Of a stretch of 64,000 nucleotides of DNA, positions 10,267-23,170 are shown in pieces. The stretch covers positions 15,976,094 to 16,040,093 of the forward strand of contig OY986967.1 of the NCBI GenBank assembly GCA_963920575.1, read 5' to 3'. The stretch comes from Narthecium ossifragum. Lineage: Eukaryota > Streptophyta > Magnoliopsida > Dioscoreales > Nartheciaceae. Within the stretch, counting starts at the first letter, position 1. Each line of letters starts with the position of its first letter. Under the pieces are notes generated by a model. That model was not told the origin of the DNA. It ran no database searches and worked only from the letters and a program-made list of their open reading frames with translations. The translations under genes were made by a program, and so were the position numbers.

Positions 10267-11447
10267 GGCCAAATTTCACATTTGGTACATGTAAAATATG
10301 CTAATTACAAATTTAGTACCTGAGTTTTAGATAATTATAAATTTGGTACCTCAAGTATCTTAACTTACCACCTTAGTACCTACCGTCAGCTGTCATTCTA
10401 AGCAATTGACGAGATTCTGCTCACGTGATATCACGTGAGCGGTTTTACTTGGTTCCGGCGTGGTTTTGCTGGTTTCCAGCGTCACGAACGCGGAAGGAGA
10501 TGGTCGGACGTGGCAGGAGCTTGATCTAGGCTTGGATTAGATCTGAGAGGCTGGAGGCAGCGGCGTTGAGCGGTGGCGGTGTCAGGTTTTGACGTGAGTT
10601 CAAGCTCGGGGAGGATATTCGCGAGGAGGGGTGATGGGTCGTCGGATCCTGCTTGGAAGGGGTCGGAGGGGGGTCGCAGTGGCTAGGGGACACCGGATCT
10701 GAGGGCAGATGGCGCTGGGAGGCCGTGGGGCACTGGCTCCAGGGAGGCGACGCTAGATTCGGTGAAGGGGATGGAGCTCAGGAGTCCTTGGCGAGGAGGG
10801 GTGGCGGTGCCGGGTTCTGATGTGAGTTCAAGCTCGGGGAGGATCTCGGCGAGGAGAGGTGCTGGGTCGTCGGATCCCACCTGGAAGGGGTCGGAGGGGG
10901 GTCGTAGTGGCGAGGGGACACCAGATCTGAGGGCGGACGGCGCTGTGAGGTTGTGGGCTACAGGCTCTAGGGTGGCGGCACTAGATCCAGTGGAGGGGAC
11001 GGAGCTCGGGAGGTCCTTCGCGAGGAGGGGTGGTCGAGCAGTGTCGTGGTGCTGTCGAGCGTCGTCGGAAATGAAAGTGCCGTTGGGTGGAAGCTCCGGA
11101 GGAGAGGTAGGGAGCTCGGTGTGGCGGTCGACGGCGAGGAAGGGGCGTCGGGGGGTGCTGGATGCAGAGGTCTAGAGAGAGGCGGTGGTGGAGAGATGGA
11201 GAGAGATAGAGTGGTATTCAGAGATGCCGGAGAATGAGAGGGCTTCGTCGGTGGTAACTGGAGGTGGCTGCGAGGTTGCCGGGGCCGGGAAAAGAGCAGT
11301 TTTCCGTTAGAATTTTGATGTCGTTCGAGCTTCCAATCAAATTGTTACGAAATTGATACTTGAGGTATCAAATTTGTAATTATCAAAAGCTCAGGTACTA
11401 AATTAGTAATTAGCATATTTTATAGATACCAAATGTGAAATTTAGCC
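10267..11447. mobile_element. Mutator-like element (non-autonomous MULE) with long terminal inverted repeats
   Basis: The ends are inverted copies of each other for roughly 90-95 bp (GGCCAAATTTCACATTTGG on the left; its complement ends AATTTAGCC on the right). A perfect 9-bp target duplication TAAAATATA flanks the unit (10258-10266 and 11448-11456), as expected of the Mutator superfamily. The arms are AT-rich while the interior (about 10420-11300) is strongly GC-rich and contains a 228-bp tandem duplication starting near 10572 and 10800. No transposase is encoded. The GC-rich body could be captured host sequence, as in Pack-MULEs, but I do not recognise its source. Confidence 0.85.
10572..11027. 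repeat. Two-copy 228-bp tandem repeat inside the MULE
   Basis: The copies start at GGTGGCGGTG near 10572 and 10800 and run in parallel through TTCAAGCTCGGGGAGGAT, the GGGTCGTCGGATCC block and GGGGACACC. Because 228 is divisible by three, an ORF crossing both copies (10762-11175, 137 codons) stays open; that ORF has no recognisable domain. Confidence 0.75.
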
Positions 11448-11456
11448 TAAAATATA

Positions 11457-11760
11457 TGTGTCCTAGAGAGCACACACTATACTTCAAGTAGAGAACAAGG
11501 AAGAGAGAGAATGAACAGATACAATTATAATATATGAAAGCAATAGAGATTATATGAAAAGCTTCTCTCCAGCTGTTTTTTATTCACCATCAAGAAAGAC
11601 CTATTTATAGATAAATAACCATACAACTAGACAAATGCGTGGCTAAAAACTTCAGCCCTCATAAACGAGGATAATGTAATGATCATTCATGTCAGGCACG
11701 TTATTCACACCACTTATATTTTTAAGGGTTAATATGTTAGTACACATGTTACATGGATTG
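11457..11760 (-). mobile_element. Possible LTR fragment (Copia-like leader)
   Basis: On the minus strand there is a TATA-like segment (TATTTATCTATAAATAGG, near 11600-11620) followed by a pyrimidine-rich leader ending near CTCTCTAGGACAC. This resembles the R/U5 half of a Copia-type LTR. No ends, primer site or target duplication could be established. Confidence 0.25.
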
Positions 11761-11929
11761 ATATGAGAATTCGTATATTTTGAAGGACTATATGATACTT
11801 GGAAATGAGAACTCTCATACTGCAAGATTCTTCATGTTAACGATCCAGCCTTCTGGAAGTTTGTTCAAGCATCCTATTTCTCTGGACTCATCTGCATTAT
11901 TCGCGAAGGACTTCGATGATTCACACTAA

Positions 11930-12110
11930 CCGGTCCGGTTAGGTTCGGCTCACAGGAGGCCATGCCGGGCCTTTGAGCCGGTCCAGTTATGGAGACCCCG
12001 TCAAAGCCGCCTATGAGGAAAACTCTCCACGGCCTGCATTGCGACACGTGTTATCTGGTGGGCCGTAGATAGCCACCCGGCGGCCTAATTCACCTCTATA
12101 TAACGGAGAC
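11930..12110 (+). promoter_or_regulatory. Polyubiquitin promoter with G-box and TATA box
   Basis: A TATA box (CTATATAAC, 12096-12104) lies about 85 bases before the predicted leader splice donor. A G-box CACGTG is at 12045-12050. The proximal 150 bases are GC-rich, including a CCGGTCCGGTT repeat near 11930. The transcription start should fall near 12130; I did not find a sequence that fixes it exactly. Confidence 0.65.
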
Positions 12111-12129
12111 ACCCCCCCTCCCCTAGTTA

Positions 12130-15368
<3,239 letters not shown>

Positions 15369-15512
15369 TGCCTTTCTGATGGCATTCAGTCGATCTCTAG
15401 TGGTTAAGGCGTCTTTTCAGTTTTGATTGTCTGTCATAATAGATACTATATGCATATGGTGTGGTCCTAAAGCCTGTGGTGCTTTGGTTTGGTACTCCTT
15501 GAAAACTCTGAA

Positions 15513-15518
15513 AATAAA
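15513..15518 (+). terminator. Polyadenylation signal of the polyubiquitin gene
   Basis: AATAAA lies 145 bases after the stop codon in a T/G-rich 3' region. It is the best candidate for the near-upstream element; the cleavage site itself cannot be read. Confidence 0.55.
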
Positions 15519-15539
15519 GTTCTACTGGGACTCAACATA

Positions 15540-16039
15540 GTATGGATGGTTTGTATTCTCATATTGATCTGTTGTTCTCTATGGTTTTGTGATTATTGTT
15601 TGTGCAGTTTGTAGTCCTTGTGATTGATTGAACTCTATCCCCTTCCGTAGCTGCAGCTTGGTAGGGTGGTGAGATAAGGTTGGTAAATAACCTCCCTCTT
15701 TGGGAGAATGGCTGCAGAAGAATTATGAATGTTATGTTTTGGTGTGGCCTCTAGGCAATCTGAGTCATCAGGAAGAATTGGTGCATGTGCTCTGGGGTAT
15801 CTTGTGGTTGGTTTCTTCGTTTTCTAGATGTATCTTTGGTTGATCCGGGAGTTCATCCCCCTTCTCTCCCTTCCAAGATCCATCTACTGAGCTGAAGTAC
15901 CTCTACTTCTCCTTGCCTTTGGCCGTTCTCGCGGAAGTATCTCAAGATCATCTTTTCCTCTTTGCTTGTGATTTCGTGTATTTTATTGGTAGATCAGCTA
16001 TTTTTCATTGCTTTGGATCGTTCCCTCTTTTCTATTTGG
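15540..16039. other. Spacer downstream of the polyubiquitin gene
   Basis: No gene is seen here. The last part (about 15880-16039) may be the front of the diverged leader-intron copy that follows, since it shares its T-rich composition, but I cannot align it with confidence. Confidence 0.5.
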
Positions 16040-16735
16040 CCGGTATCATGAATCTTGAATAACTTTTTCGTAAATCGGATGTGTTCTAGGATCTTGGTAA
16101 ACTGGCGAAGGATATTTCTGGATCTATTGTTTTTTATGGATTTTCATGATTCTGTTGGAGTTTAGGGGGGGATTTATATCCATGATGGCGGAAAAATTTG
16201 TGAATATGATCTTACTTTGTAAATTTGTGCTGTTTAATACGTTTTTGATGAAGCTCTTTATAGTTTCGTTTAGATCCACGAGAACATTGATGATAATTAT
16301 GTGTTATTTGTTGATGTATATTGATTTTGATGATTTGTGTAGATCGGCTGGTATTGTGAATACTTCTTTTTATCTTTAAGTACTTCTGATGGGCGGTCTT
16401 TGCTCAGTGTGTAGAACTTTTAAATTCTTTTTCCTGTAATCTCTGTGAATCTTTAGTTTATTTTTGGCGTCTGTTGGCCTGGTTTTGTCTGTCATATAAA
16501 TCCTTAAAATATTTAAATATTTTCCTTTTGGTTCCTGTATTGATTGATGATTATCTTATGGATTTGCTGTTTCACGGCTCGAACTATCGATCGATCTGTT
16601 ATTGATAAATATATTCCTTTTGGAGATGTATCAGGATAGTTTACTTTGGCAAAATGTATTGGATGTCACAACTTGAACTTTACCTACATTGATTTCCGTT
16701 ACTGCTTTTTTCCTGCATTGACTTTAACATCTCAC
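16040..16735 (+). pseudogene. Relic of a second polyubiquitin gene: diverged leader intron only
   Basis: This segment aligns colinearly with 12290-12960 of the functional leader intron. Shared landmarks in order include TTGAATCTTGAA near the start, TTTTCGTAATTTTGTTGGAG against TTTTCATGATTCTGTTGGAG, AGATCCACRAGAAC, TGTTGATGTATAT, CTTTAGTTTATT, TTGGTTCCTGTATTGAT, the GATCGATCTGTTATTGAT block and TTTTGGAGAT. Small indels and many substitutions separate the copies. The homology fades near 16735 and no ubiquitin coding unit follows; LINE-derived sequence begins within about 200 bases. I infer a tandem duplicate whose coding exon was lost. Confidence 0.8.
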
Positions 16736-16956
16736 CTACCGTTTTCCGGCCCAATCCGAGCCCCGGCCTCCGTCCTGATCGCCAGCTTGCCTTCTCCAGT
16801 CGGTGTGCTCATCATCGAACGAGCTGCAGTTTTTCTTGTGTCTTGAGTGAATTCAAGAAACTTTTTAAACCAGTTACATGCTCTAATTTCTATCTATTAT
16901 ACACCCAGATTAGTTGAGGAAATGGCAGGAGTAATACAAAAGATAGTAGGTGAGCC

Positions 16957-17190
16957 TTGAGAGCATGTTACTCTGGTGATGCAGAGGAGACGTGGGATAA
17001 GCTCCATGGTGATGCCGTTGGGAAGCTGGATGCGGCTCTTCGCTCTGAAACCCCAGTCTTCATTGCTAACTATTTCACGGAGTTGGAAGAAGAGGGTGAA
17101 GAGGTGGATGGCCCAGCGGAAGACGCACTGGAGGAGGAGGAGGATTCCTGGTTGGACGAGCATCCAGAGGAGTATGATGGTTCCCAATGA
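16957..17190 (+). pseudogene. LINE ORF1, C-terminal remnant
   Basis: A 77-residue acidic tail (LEEEGEEVDG, ALEEEEDSW) whose TGA stop overlaps the ATG of ORF2 by the sequence ATGA (17187-17190). It lacks the CCHC knuckle usually found in plant L1 ORF1, which would lie upstream in decayed sequence. Identification rests on position before ORF2. Confidence 0.45.
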
Positions 17191-20100
17191 AGTTGGTTGT
17201 TTGGAACTGCAGAGGAGCGGGGGTGACAAGGGTGGTCAGATCCCGTCGGTAGCTGTTTAGAGAGTATTCCCCATGCTTTATCTTCCTTATAGATGCCTTG
17301 GTGTGGGAGGGTGGTTTGCCTGGAATTTGGAGTCGTCTGGGTGCTTGCTACGAATGTTTTTTACTACCGGCTGTAGGAAAGAAAGGGGGTATTGTTGCGG
17401 TCTGGCTTGCTAGCTTTAAGCAGGTCTCCTTCTCTTTCTTCTCCTGCCAGGCAATTCATAGGGTTGTCTCAGTTCCTGGTGTTGGGCAGTGGGCATTGTC
17501 TATTGTATATGGCGCCAGGAGTGTGTACGAGAGAAGGGAATTATGGGAGATTCTAACCAAAGTTGTATCTCTGAATATTCCTCATTAAGTTGTAGGTGAC
17601 TTTAATGTGATCCTCTCGGCTGAAGAGAAGGTTGGAGGTGCTCCCTTCACTTTCGGAGCCTCAACATGTGATTTTCTTCAATTTATGTGCTTTACTAGGC
17701 TTATGAACTTTGGCTTTGTTGGCCATTGTCACACATGGACTAATACCAAGATGGCCGATCGTTGGTGTTGTAGCGACTTGATGGGGCGATGTGCAATGCT
17801 GGTTGGTGTGATTTGTTCCCAGACACTGTTGTAAGACATCTTCCTCGAATTTCTTCTGATCATTCTCCTCTCCTGATCTCATTCGAAGAACGTCCGGCGG
17901 GTGGAGGTCCGGGTACTTTCCGACTGGAGCATTGGTGGATTAAACAGAGCTCATTCAAATGCTTAGTTAGAAGGAAGTGGAGACAGATAAGCCGGAGCTC
18001 TAGGAAGTATGCATTCACGTCTAGAATTAAAGCTGTTAAGGAGAAGGTAAAGAAGTGGGACCGGAGGTCTTCAGTCATTGATGTCTTCGGAGTCAGTAAG
18101 TGCTTAGAGCAATGTTTGGAGAACCCCTATGTGAAAGAAGGCCAGGATGGTTGGTCAGAGGTAGACGCTGCTCAACTTAAAGAATTGGAGTCTAAATGGG
18201 CTGAAGTGATCGAGAAACAAGAGGTGATGGTGAATCAGCGATCAAGGGGTGAATGGCTTAAAACTAGTGACCGTAACACCGAGTTTTTTCATAAATCGAT
18301 GAAGACGAAGGCGCATAGATCCAAAGTCAAAGACCTGGTTCTTGATGATGACAGGGTTGTTGAGGATAATGAAGAGATCAGTGTAGCTTTTGTGGATGCT
18401 TTCTCGCAGCTATGGACTAGTGCTGGGTCGTCATCATTGCTTTCACTACCGGAACTCCCTAAGATTGACGTCGCGCTGCATCCTGGGTTAGTGGAGGAGG
18501 TGACTACTAGCGAAGTGAAGGAGACAATCTTCAAGATGGGAAAGAGTAGATGCTCAGGACCGGATGGAATTCCTGTTGAATTCTTCACTTCGCACTGGGA
18601 TATTGTGAGTAGGGACTTTGTTGGGCTGATACAAGGTTTCTTCTTATCTGGCCATCTCCCACCTTCGTGGAATGAGACTATGATTTCTTTCGTTCCTAAG
18701 TGCAAGCACCCAAAGTCAGTTAAAGAGTTCAGGCCTATTAGTCTGTGCAACGTAAGTTTAAAGGTGACTATCTCCATTATTGCTCAGAGGATGAAGCCGG
18801 TGCTAGATGGGATAATTGGAATGGAGCAATCAGCCTTTGTGTCGGGGTGTTCTATACATGACAATATCGATGCAGCATTTTTGGTGGCGCACTCGGTGCG
18901 TATGGCCCCCAAGACGAAGAGTCTTATGTTGATCAAGGTGGACTTAAAATTAGCTAATGATAAGGTGGAATAGGACTTCTTGGAGAGCTCACCTCGTGTA
19001 TGCGGACGACTGCCTGTTCGTCACGCGTGCTACATGCCTGGAGGTGAGGAAGTTGAAGTAGAAGTTGTTTCACTATAAGGCACTCTCTGGACTCGAGATG
19101 AACCCAGCTAAGTCCAGCATCATTTTCTCTAAGGTGGTGGATGGAGATAGGAGGTTGGCTATCATGCAAATTCTCAGTGTATGCGAGGTTACAGTGTGGA
19201 ACTATCTTGGCGTTCCGCTGGCTGTGAGAAGACTAATGGCAGTGGACTTTGCACCGCTTGTGGAGAAACTAGCCAATAAAATCCTCTCATGGCAAGGAAG
19301 GAAACTGGTAGAGGCAGGTCGGGTTACTTTGTTGCATTATGTTCTCCAGCGGATTCCAGTGTATGTGATGATGACGACTCATATTCCGACGGTTGTGATC
19401 TCTAAACTTAAACGCATTTGCCATGATTTTTTATGGCAAGGAAAGGGCTTTGGGGTCTCTAGGATTGCCTGGAAGAAAGTGTGCACGCCAAAGGGAGTTG
19501 GAGGGCTTGGCGTTAGAGACCTTGATATTTGGCAGAGGGCTCTTAAGATGAAGAGAATGGTAGTTTTTTTTTTTGATAATAAGGCATCGATATGGAAGGA
19601 GCTAGCAAGGGCTAAGTATGCTTGACCAGAGTTTTTACCATTAGTGAGGGATGTAAGAAAAGGTTCTGTTCATTGGCAGCAGGCTATGCGAATCTTCTGA
19701 AGGGATGTGGTAGGGACTTATTTGTGTTCCAAGTGGGAGGAGCAAGCTCAATGTTCTTCAAGATAATTGGGTATTGGGCGACCCATTGGTGAGGCGCCCT
19801 ACTCTATATGTTGTAGACAAAGGAATAGACAATTGGGTCCTCAGCGACCTCATGGTGCGCAGTGGGATGTGGATAAGGTGAATCAAGTTTTCCACCCTTC
19901 TCTAGCTTCAGAGATCATGGTTGTTAATCTTTTATCGTTGGACATGCGGGATGAAGCCAAGTGGGCTTTGGGCGGCTCTGGCAGCATCTCGACCACGTCG
20001 GCTTACCTTCTAGTGCTTCGGTGTAGGAGGGGTGAGTCCATGTTGGTGGAGGATTGGAGATGGAGCTGTCTCTGGTGCGGTTGGGCCAAGAGTTAGGCAG

Positions 20101-20560
20101 TTTGTTGGAAAAGTGATGGACAATAGGCTGCCGGAACGGGAGGTCGTTGGGAACTACTGCAGGTACACTGATAGAGAGTGTCCTCGATGTCAGTCTACGC
20201 CGAAAACAATTGAGCATGCCTTGGTTGATTGCCACAAGGTACGAGAGTTCTTCCTTATACTTCTTGCTTAGTCATGGCCTGTGGTTGCAAGTTGGGGATG
20301 CCTAGAAGACTTGATGGTGGATCTTCTAGCTTCGGGTTCACAGATGCATGTTAAAAGAGTTAAGGCACTGATAAGATATGGGCTGTGGATTATATGGAAA
20401 GACTGGAATCAATTAGTTTTGAATGGAAAAGGGGAGATGGTGATTACTCTGGCTAGGAAAGCGTGGCGGCTGTTGGATGAGCACCTTAGTTAATCCGGGA
20501 TCATGAGGTTAGAACCCTGCATCTGTGACGACTTGGTGGTACAGGCGGACGCGTCGACTA
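17187..20560 (+). pseudogene. LINE ORF2: endonuclease, reverse transcriptase, RNase H remnants
   Basis: The ORF opens MKLVVWNCRGAG, the typical plant L1 endonuclease start. GDFNVIL and HTWTN-type motifs follow at about 17595-17740 in shifted frames. The reverse transcriptase part shows SRCSGPDGIPVEFF (near 18550), FRPISLCN (near 18730) and KVDLKLA (near 18940). It then jumps directly to YADD (near 18995), so the fingers/palm segment between them (well over 100 residues in intact L1) is deleted. After 19065 come NYLGVPL and a WQG segment (thumb region), then ECPRC...EHALVDC (zinc segment) and VQADAS, the opening of RNase H. Confidence 0.85.
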
Positions 20561-20600
20561 CAATAGGATGGCGGTGATGGAGTCTCGCATGTGGTTGCAG

Positions 20601-20874
20601 TATTTGTTTGAGCACTTGGCTGCTAGGCTAAAAACTACTTTTTGTAGCAAATATCTTTCACTTAGGACTGCAAAGTAAACATAGCTCATAGATGATAAAT
20701 GTTCATACATTTTGATTAATTCTCCATCTTGCAACGAATATGAAGAAGAATTGAGTTGCTTTGGATCATAGGCTACTCCTTTTGGGGGCATTTTGCTTGA
20801 AATGCCACATATTTCCTAGAGATTTTTGGACATGTTTGGTTTTAAGAAGTGTGAGAGAATAATGACTTATGGGA
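20601..20874. other. Spacer with no recognised feature
   Basis: AT-rich sequence after the LINE. The short minus-strand ORF at 20558-20791 has no recognisable motif and is not supported. Confidence 0.5.
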
Positions 20875-21150
20875 ACTCTTTTTTTGATAAGTTAAGCTAT
20901 TAGGATAGGCTCCCCTAAGGGGGAGAGCTAAGACATCAGATGACTACCAGGGAAAAACCCCCTAATAGTCTCATCCTCAGAAAACACAGAAATGAACTCT
21001 TAAGGCTTCTTTTGCCACCCAGCTTGTTCGAGAGTTATCCTCTCTCGGGATGTATCGAACCTCAAACTCAACAAAATTGCGCCTTGCCCACCAAATCTCC
21101 TGGACAAGTCCAACACAATCTCTAACGACCTGGAACCTTCCGTTGATCAT
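20875..21150 (-). mobile_element. 5'-truncated LINE tail (RNase H end and 3' UTR)
   Basis: Read on the minus strand, the segment runs from a degraded RNase H-like C-terminus to a short UTR ending in AGCTTAACTTATCAAAAAAAG, that is, an A-run at plus 20878-20884. The same layout, ending GGCTTAACTAATAAAAAA, is found at 59110-59660. Heavy 5' truncation is normal for LINE insertions. Sequence support is modest. Confidence 0.4.
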
Positions 21151-21445
21151 ATTCATAGCAAATAGACTCCACTAAAACCCGATGGTATCCAAGATTCATA
21201 GCTTCCCGTGGGGGACTTTTGGGAACTCAATTCCTAGGAAGTTGCTTTTTGAAATTTTGTTTGTAGTTCATGGGAGGTGGGAATTGGAATGGTATTCAGT
21301 CGTTATTAGAAAATTTTGAAACCAAATTACACATGCATGTGACGTAACTAGAACACCCCTTATTGCTTGAATGCCGTTAAAATCTTGTAAAGCTAGCAAA
21401 ATGTAATTATTGTAAGATGATTCAATAAAAAGCTTCTTGTACATC

Positions 21446-21506
21446 TTATTTCCAGTTAATCTTCAACTAAGTGGGCTTATCAAGTTGCATAATTGCCCTC
21501 TTGTTG
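21446..21506 (+). repeat. 61-bp direct duplication, left copy, flanking the Athila-like element
   Basis: Sixty-one bases from TTATTTCCAGTTAATC to CCCTCTTGTTG, repeated at 35643-35703 with a single G/C difference (21475 region). The copy ends two bases before the LTR terminus. It is far longer than the 5-bp duplication made by a retroviral-type integrase. Confidence 0.95.
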
Positions 21507-21508
21507 CG

Positions 21509-23155
21509 TGACGCGCCCAAACCACTCGTCGTTAAAAGTGACTAGGGCGTCAAAGATTATAATTTATACCGAATCCTAACTAACTACTACGTAGCTAGCG
21601 GGAGTCCGGGTCGATCCGCAGGGAAATGAGAAATGACTAACGTACTCGATAGATAACTCCAAACAACTAGCTAAAATGATTTGGGTTTTGAATTAATGTC
21701 TATTAAAGCAATTAACTAAATGAAGAGAAATATAACTAATATAGAGAGGTCTTGGGATCTCCATTTCATTGTAAGATCTAATGTAGCCTCCTAAGGAATT
21801 GAGGTGTGTAATCCAGTCGGGACGATCGAAATCAAGAAGTCGACAAGCGGGTGATTAGCCTCACTTATCGCTCAACGGAAGTCGGGTTAGGATCATCCGC
21901 CGGAAATAATCACATTCACAAAGTCGACGAATGAGTGATTAGCTTCTATCGTCGCTAACGAACCTTCGATTAAGATCGATTCGTCGCAAGAAAAAGATAT
22001 TGCATGGAGTCGGACATTGGATCGAGATGGTTCTAGCACCTCGAATCCAATGCAAGAGAAAGATAGAATGGATCCTTTGATTAGAGAGATAGGGATGGTT
22101 CTAGCATCCCTAATCTCTAATCTAGGGCTAGTAATCTTCCCAATAGATTTGGATGTGTTTCTAGCACATCCAACTCATTGGGGCATAACAACAAACACCT
22201 ATCATGAACAAGTTCTAACTCATACCAAAGAAAGGCATTCATCCATTCATCAAATGAAATCCATGTACAAAGATAGAGAAATAATGCTCAAATCCATACA
22301 ATAGATCATCCCTAAAGGTTATACATCAAAACCCTAAGAAAACTACAAAAGAATCCTACAACTACATGGAAATCCCAAGAGATAGGAAGTTAGCTACTCA
22401 TCTTGGTTGGATCCATAGATGGAGGTTGATGAAGCTCCCCTCCCATGGATTCCCTTCAAGAAGTCCTCCTCTCAATTGGGTAAGAAACCTAGAAGGGCTG
22501 GAGAAAACTCAGAGAAGATTCCCTAAAATCCCCCCTAAGGGGTCTATTTATAGCCTCCAAGCATCCCCCACTCGGATTAGATCTGGACCATTGATTTTGC
22601 TCGGCTGGCATCAAAGGATCGATCCTCATAGGGTGAAGGATCGATCATTCGCTTCGTGTGATCGCTGGTCCCGTGAAGGATCGATCCTCCCATAGGAAAG
22701 GATCGATCTTTTCTTCTTGAATTCTGGCTTCGCCCCGATGAAGATCGATCCTCCAGTGTGTGGAGATCGATCCTCTAGAATTTGCGTTCTGTCACTGGGA
22801 AAATGCGCAAAAGTGATCGATCCTACCAAGGGTGAAGATCGATCCTTCAGAACTTGCGTTCTGTCACTGAGAAAATGCGCAAAAATGATCGATCCTCTCA
22901 TGCCATAGGATCGATCCTTGTTGTCCTGATTGGCTCCTTCTTAAAGCACATCAAAGGATCGATCCTTCTTCCATACAGGATCGATCTTCTTCATAAAAAC
23001 TGGCCCGAATGACGTCGTTTAAGCTCGGAACTTGATCCAATCCTCGTTGGGGGCACTTGTACCTGTAATAGGGTAAAATCCATCAGTAAGGCCTTGCTCG
23101 GAGACTAACAAGACTAAGTTAAAAGGGTGATTTATGCACTTTTCACGTCTTATCA
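21509..23155 (-). repeat. 3' LTR of the Athila-like element
   Basis: On the minus strand it runs from TGATAAGACGTG (23155) to GGGCGCGTCA (21509). It has a TATA box CTATAAATAG (plus 22544-22553) and six GATCGATC dyads upstream (22617-22986). Short plus-strand ORFs here, such as 22017-22304, are shadows repeated exactly in the other LTR. Confidence 0.95.
22617..22986 (-). promoter_or_regulatory. Six-dyad GATCGATC array in U3 of the 3' LTR
   Basis: Twelve perfect GATCGATC octamers form six pairs, each pair exactly 22 bp apart: 22617/22639, 22679/22701, 22743/22765, 22815/22837, 22887/22909 and 22957/22979. Pair-to-pair distance is 62-72 bp. All lie 64-440 bp upstream of the minus-strand TATA box. 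Placement suggests enhancer sites; no known factor is assigned. Confidence 0.85.
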
Positions 23156-23170
23156 CACCCCCTAACTTGA
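23156..23170 (-). other. Polypurine tract of the Athila-like element
   Basis: Minus-strand reading AAGTTAGGGGGTG abuts the LTR start TGATAAG. It primes plus-strand DNA synthesis in this class. A near copy of the same phrase (CCCCCTAACTT on the plus strand) recurs at about 24362, inside the 3' untranslated region. Confidence 0.75.

Larger units (their letters stand above)
16957..20600 (+). mobile_element. Degenerate plant LINE (L1 type)
   Basis: The parts appear in the standard L1 order: end of ORF1 (16957-17190), ORF2 endonuclease from 17187, reverse transcriptase (17789-19060), C-terminal thumb/connection region (19065-19625), a Cys/His RT-associated zinc segment (20032-20271) and the start of an RNase H domain near 20530. 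Several frameshifts and stops and a deletion within the polymerase domain make it dead. The 5' boundary is unclear, and there is no poly-A tail that I can see near 20600. Confidence 0.88.

Noticed and set aside
22017..22304. 95-codon ORF, repeated at 34492-34779
   Set aside because: Lies inside both LTRs of the Athila-like element, antisense to its transcription, with no domain.
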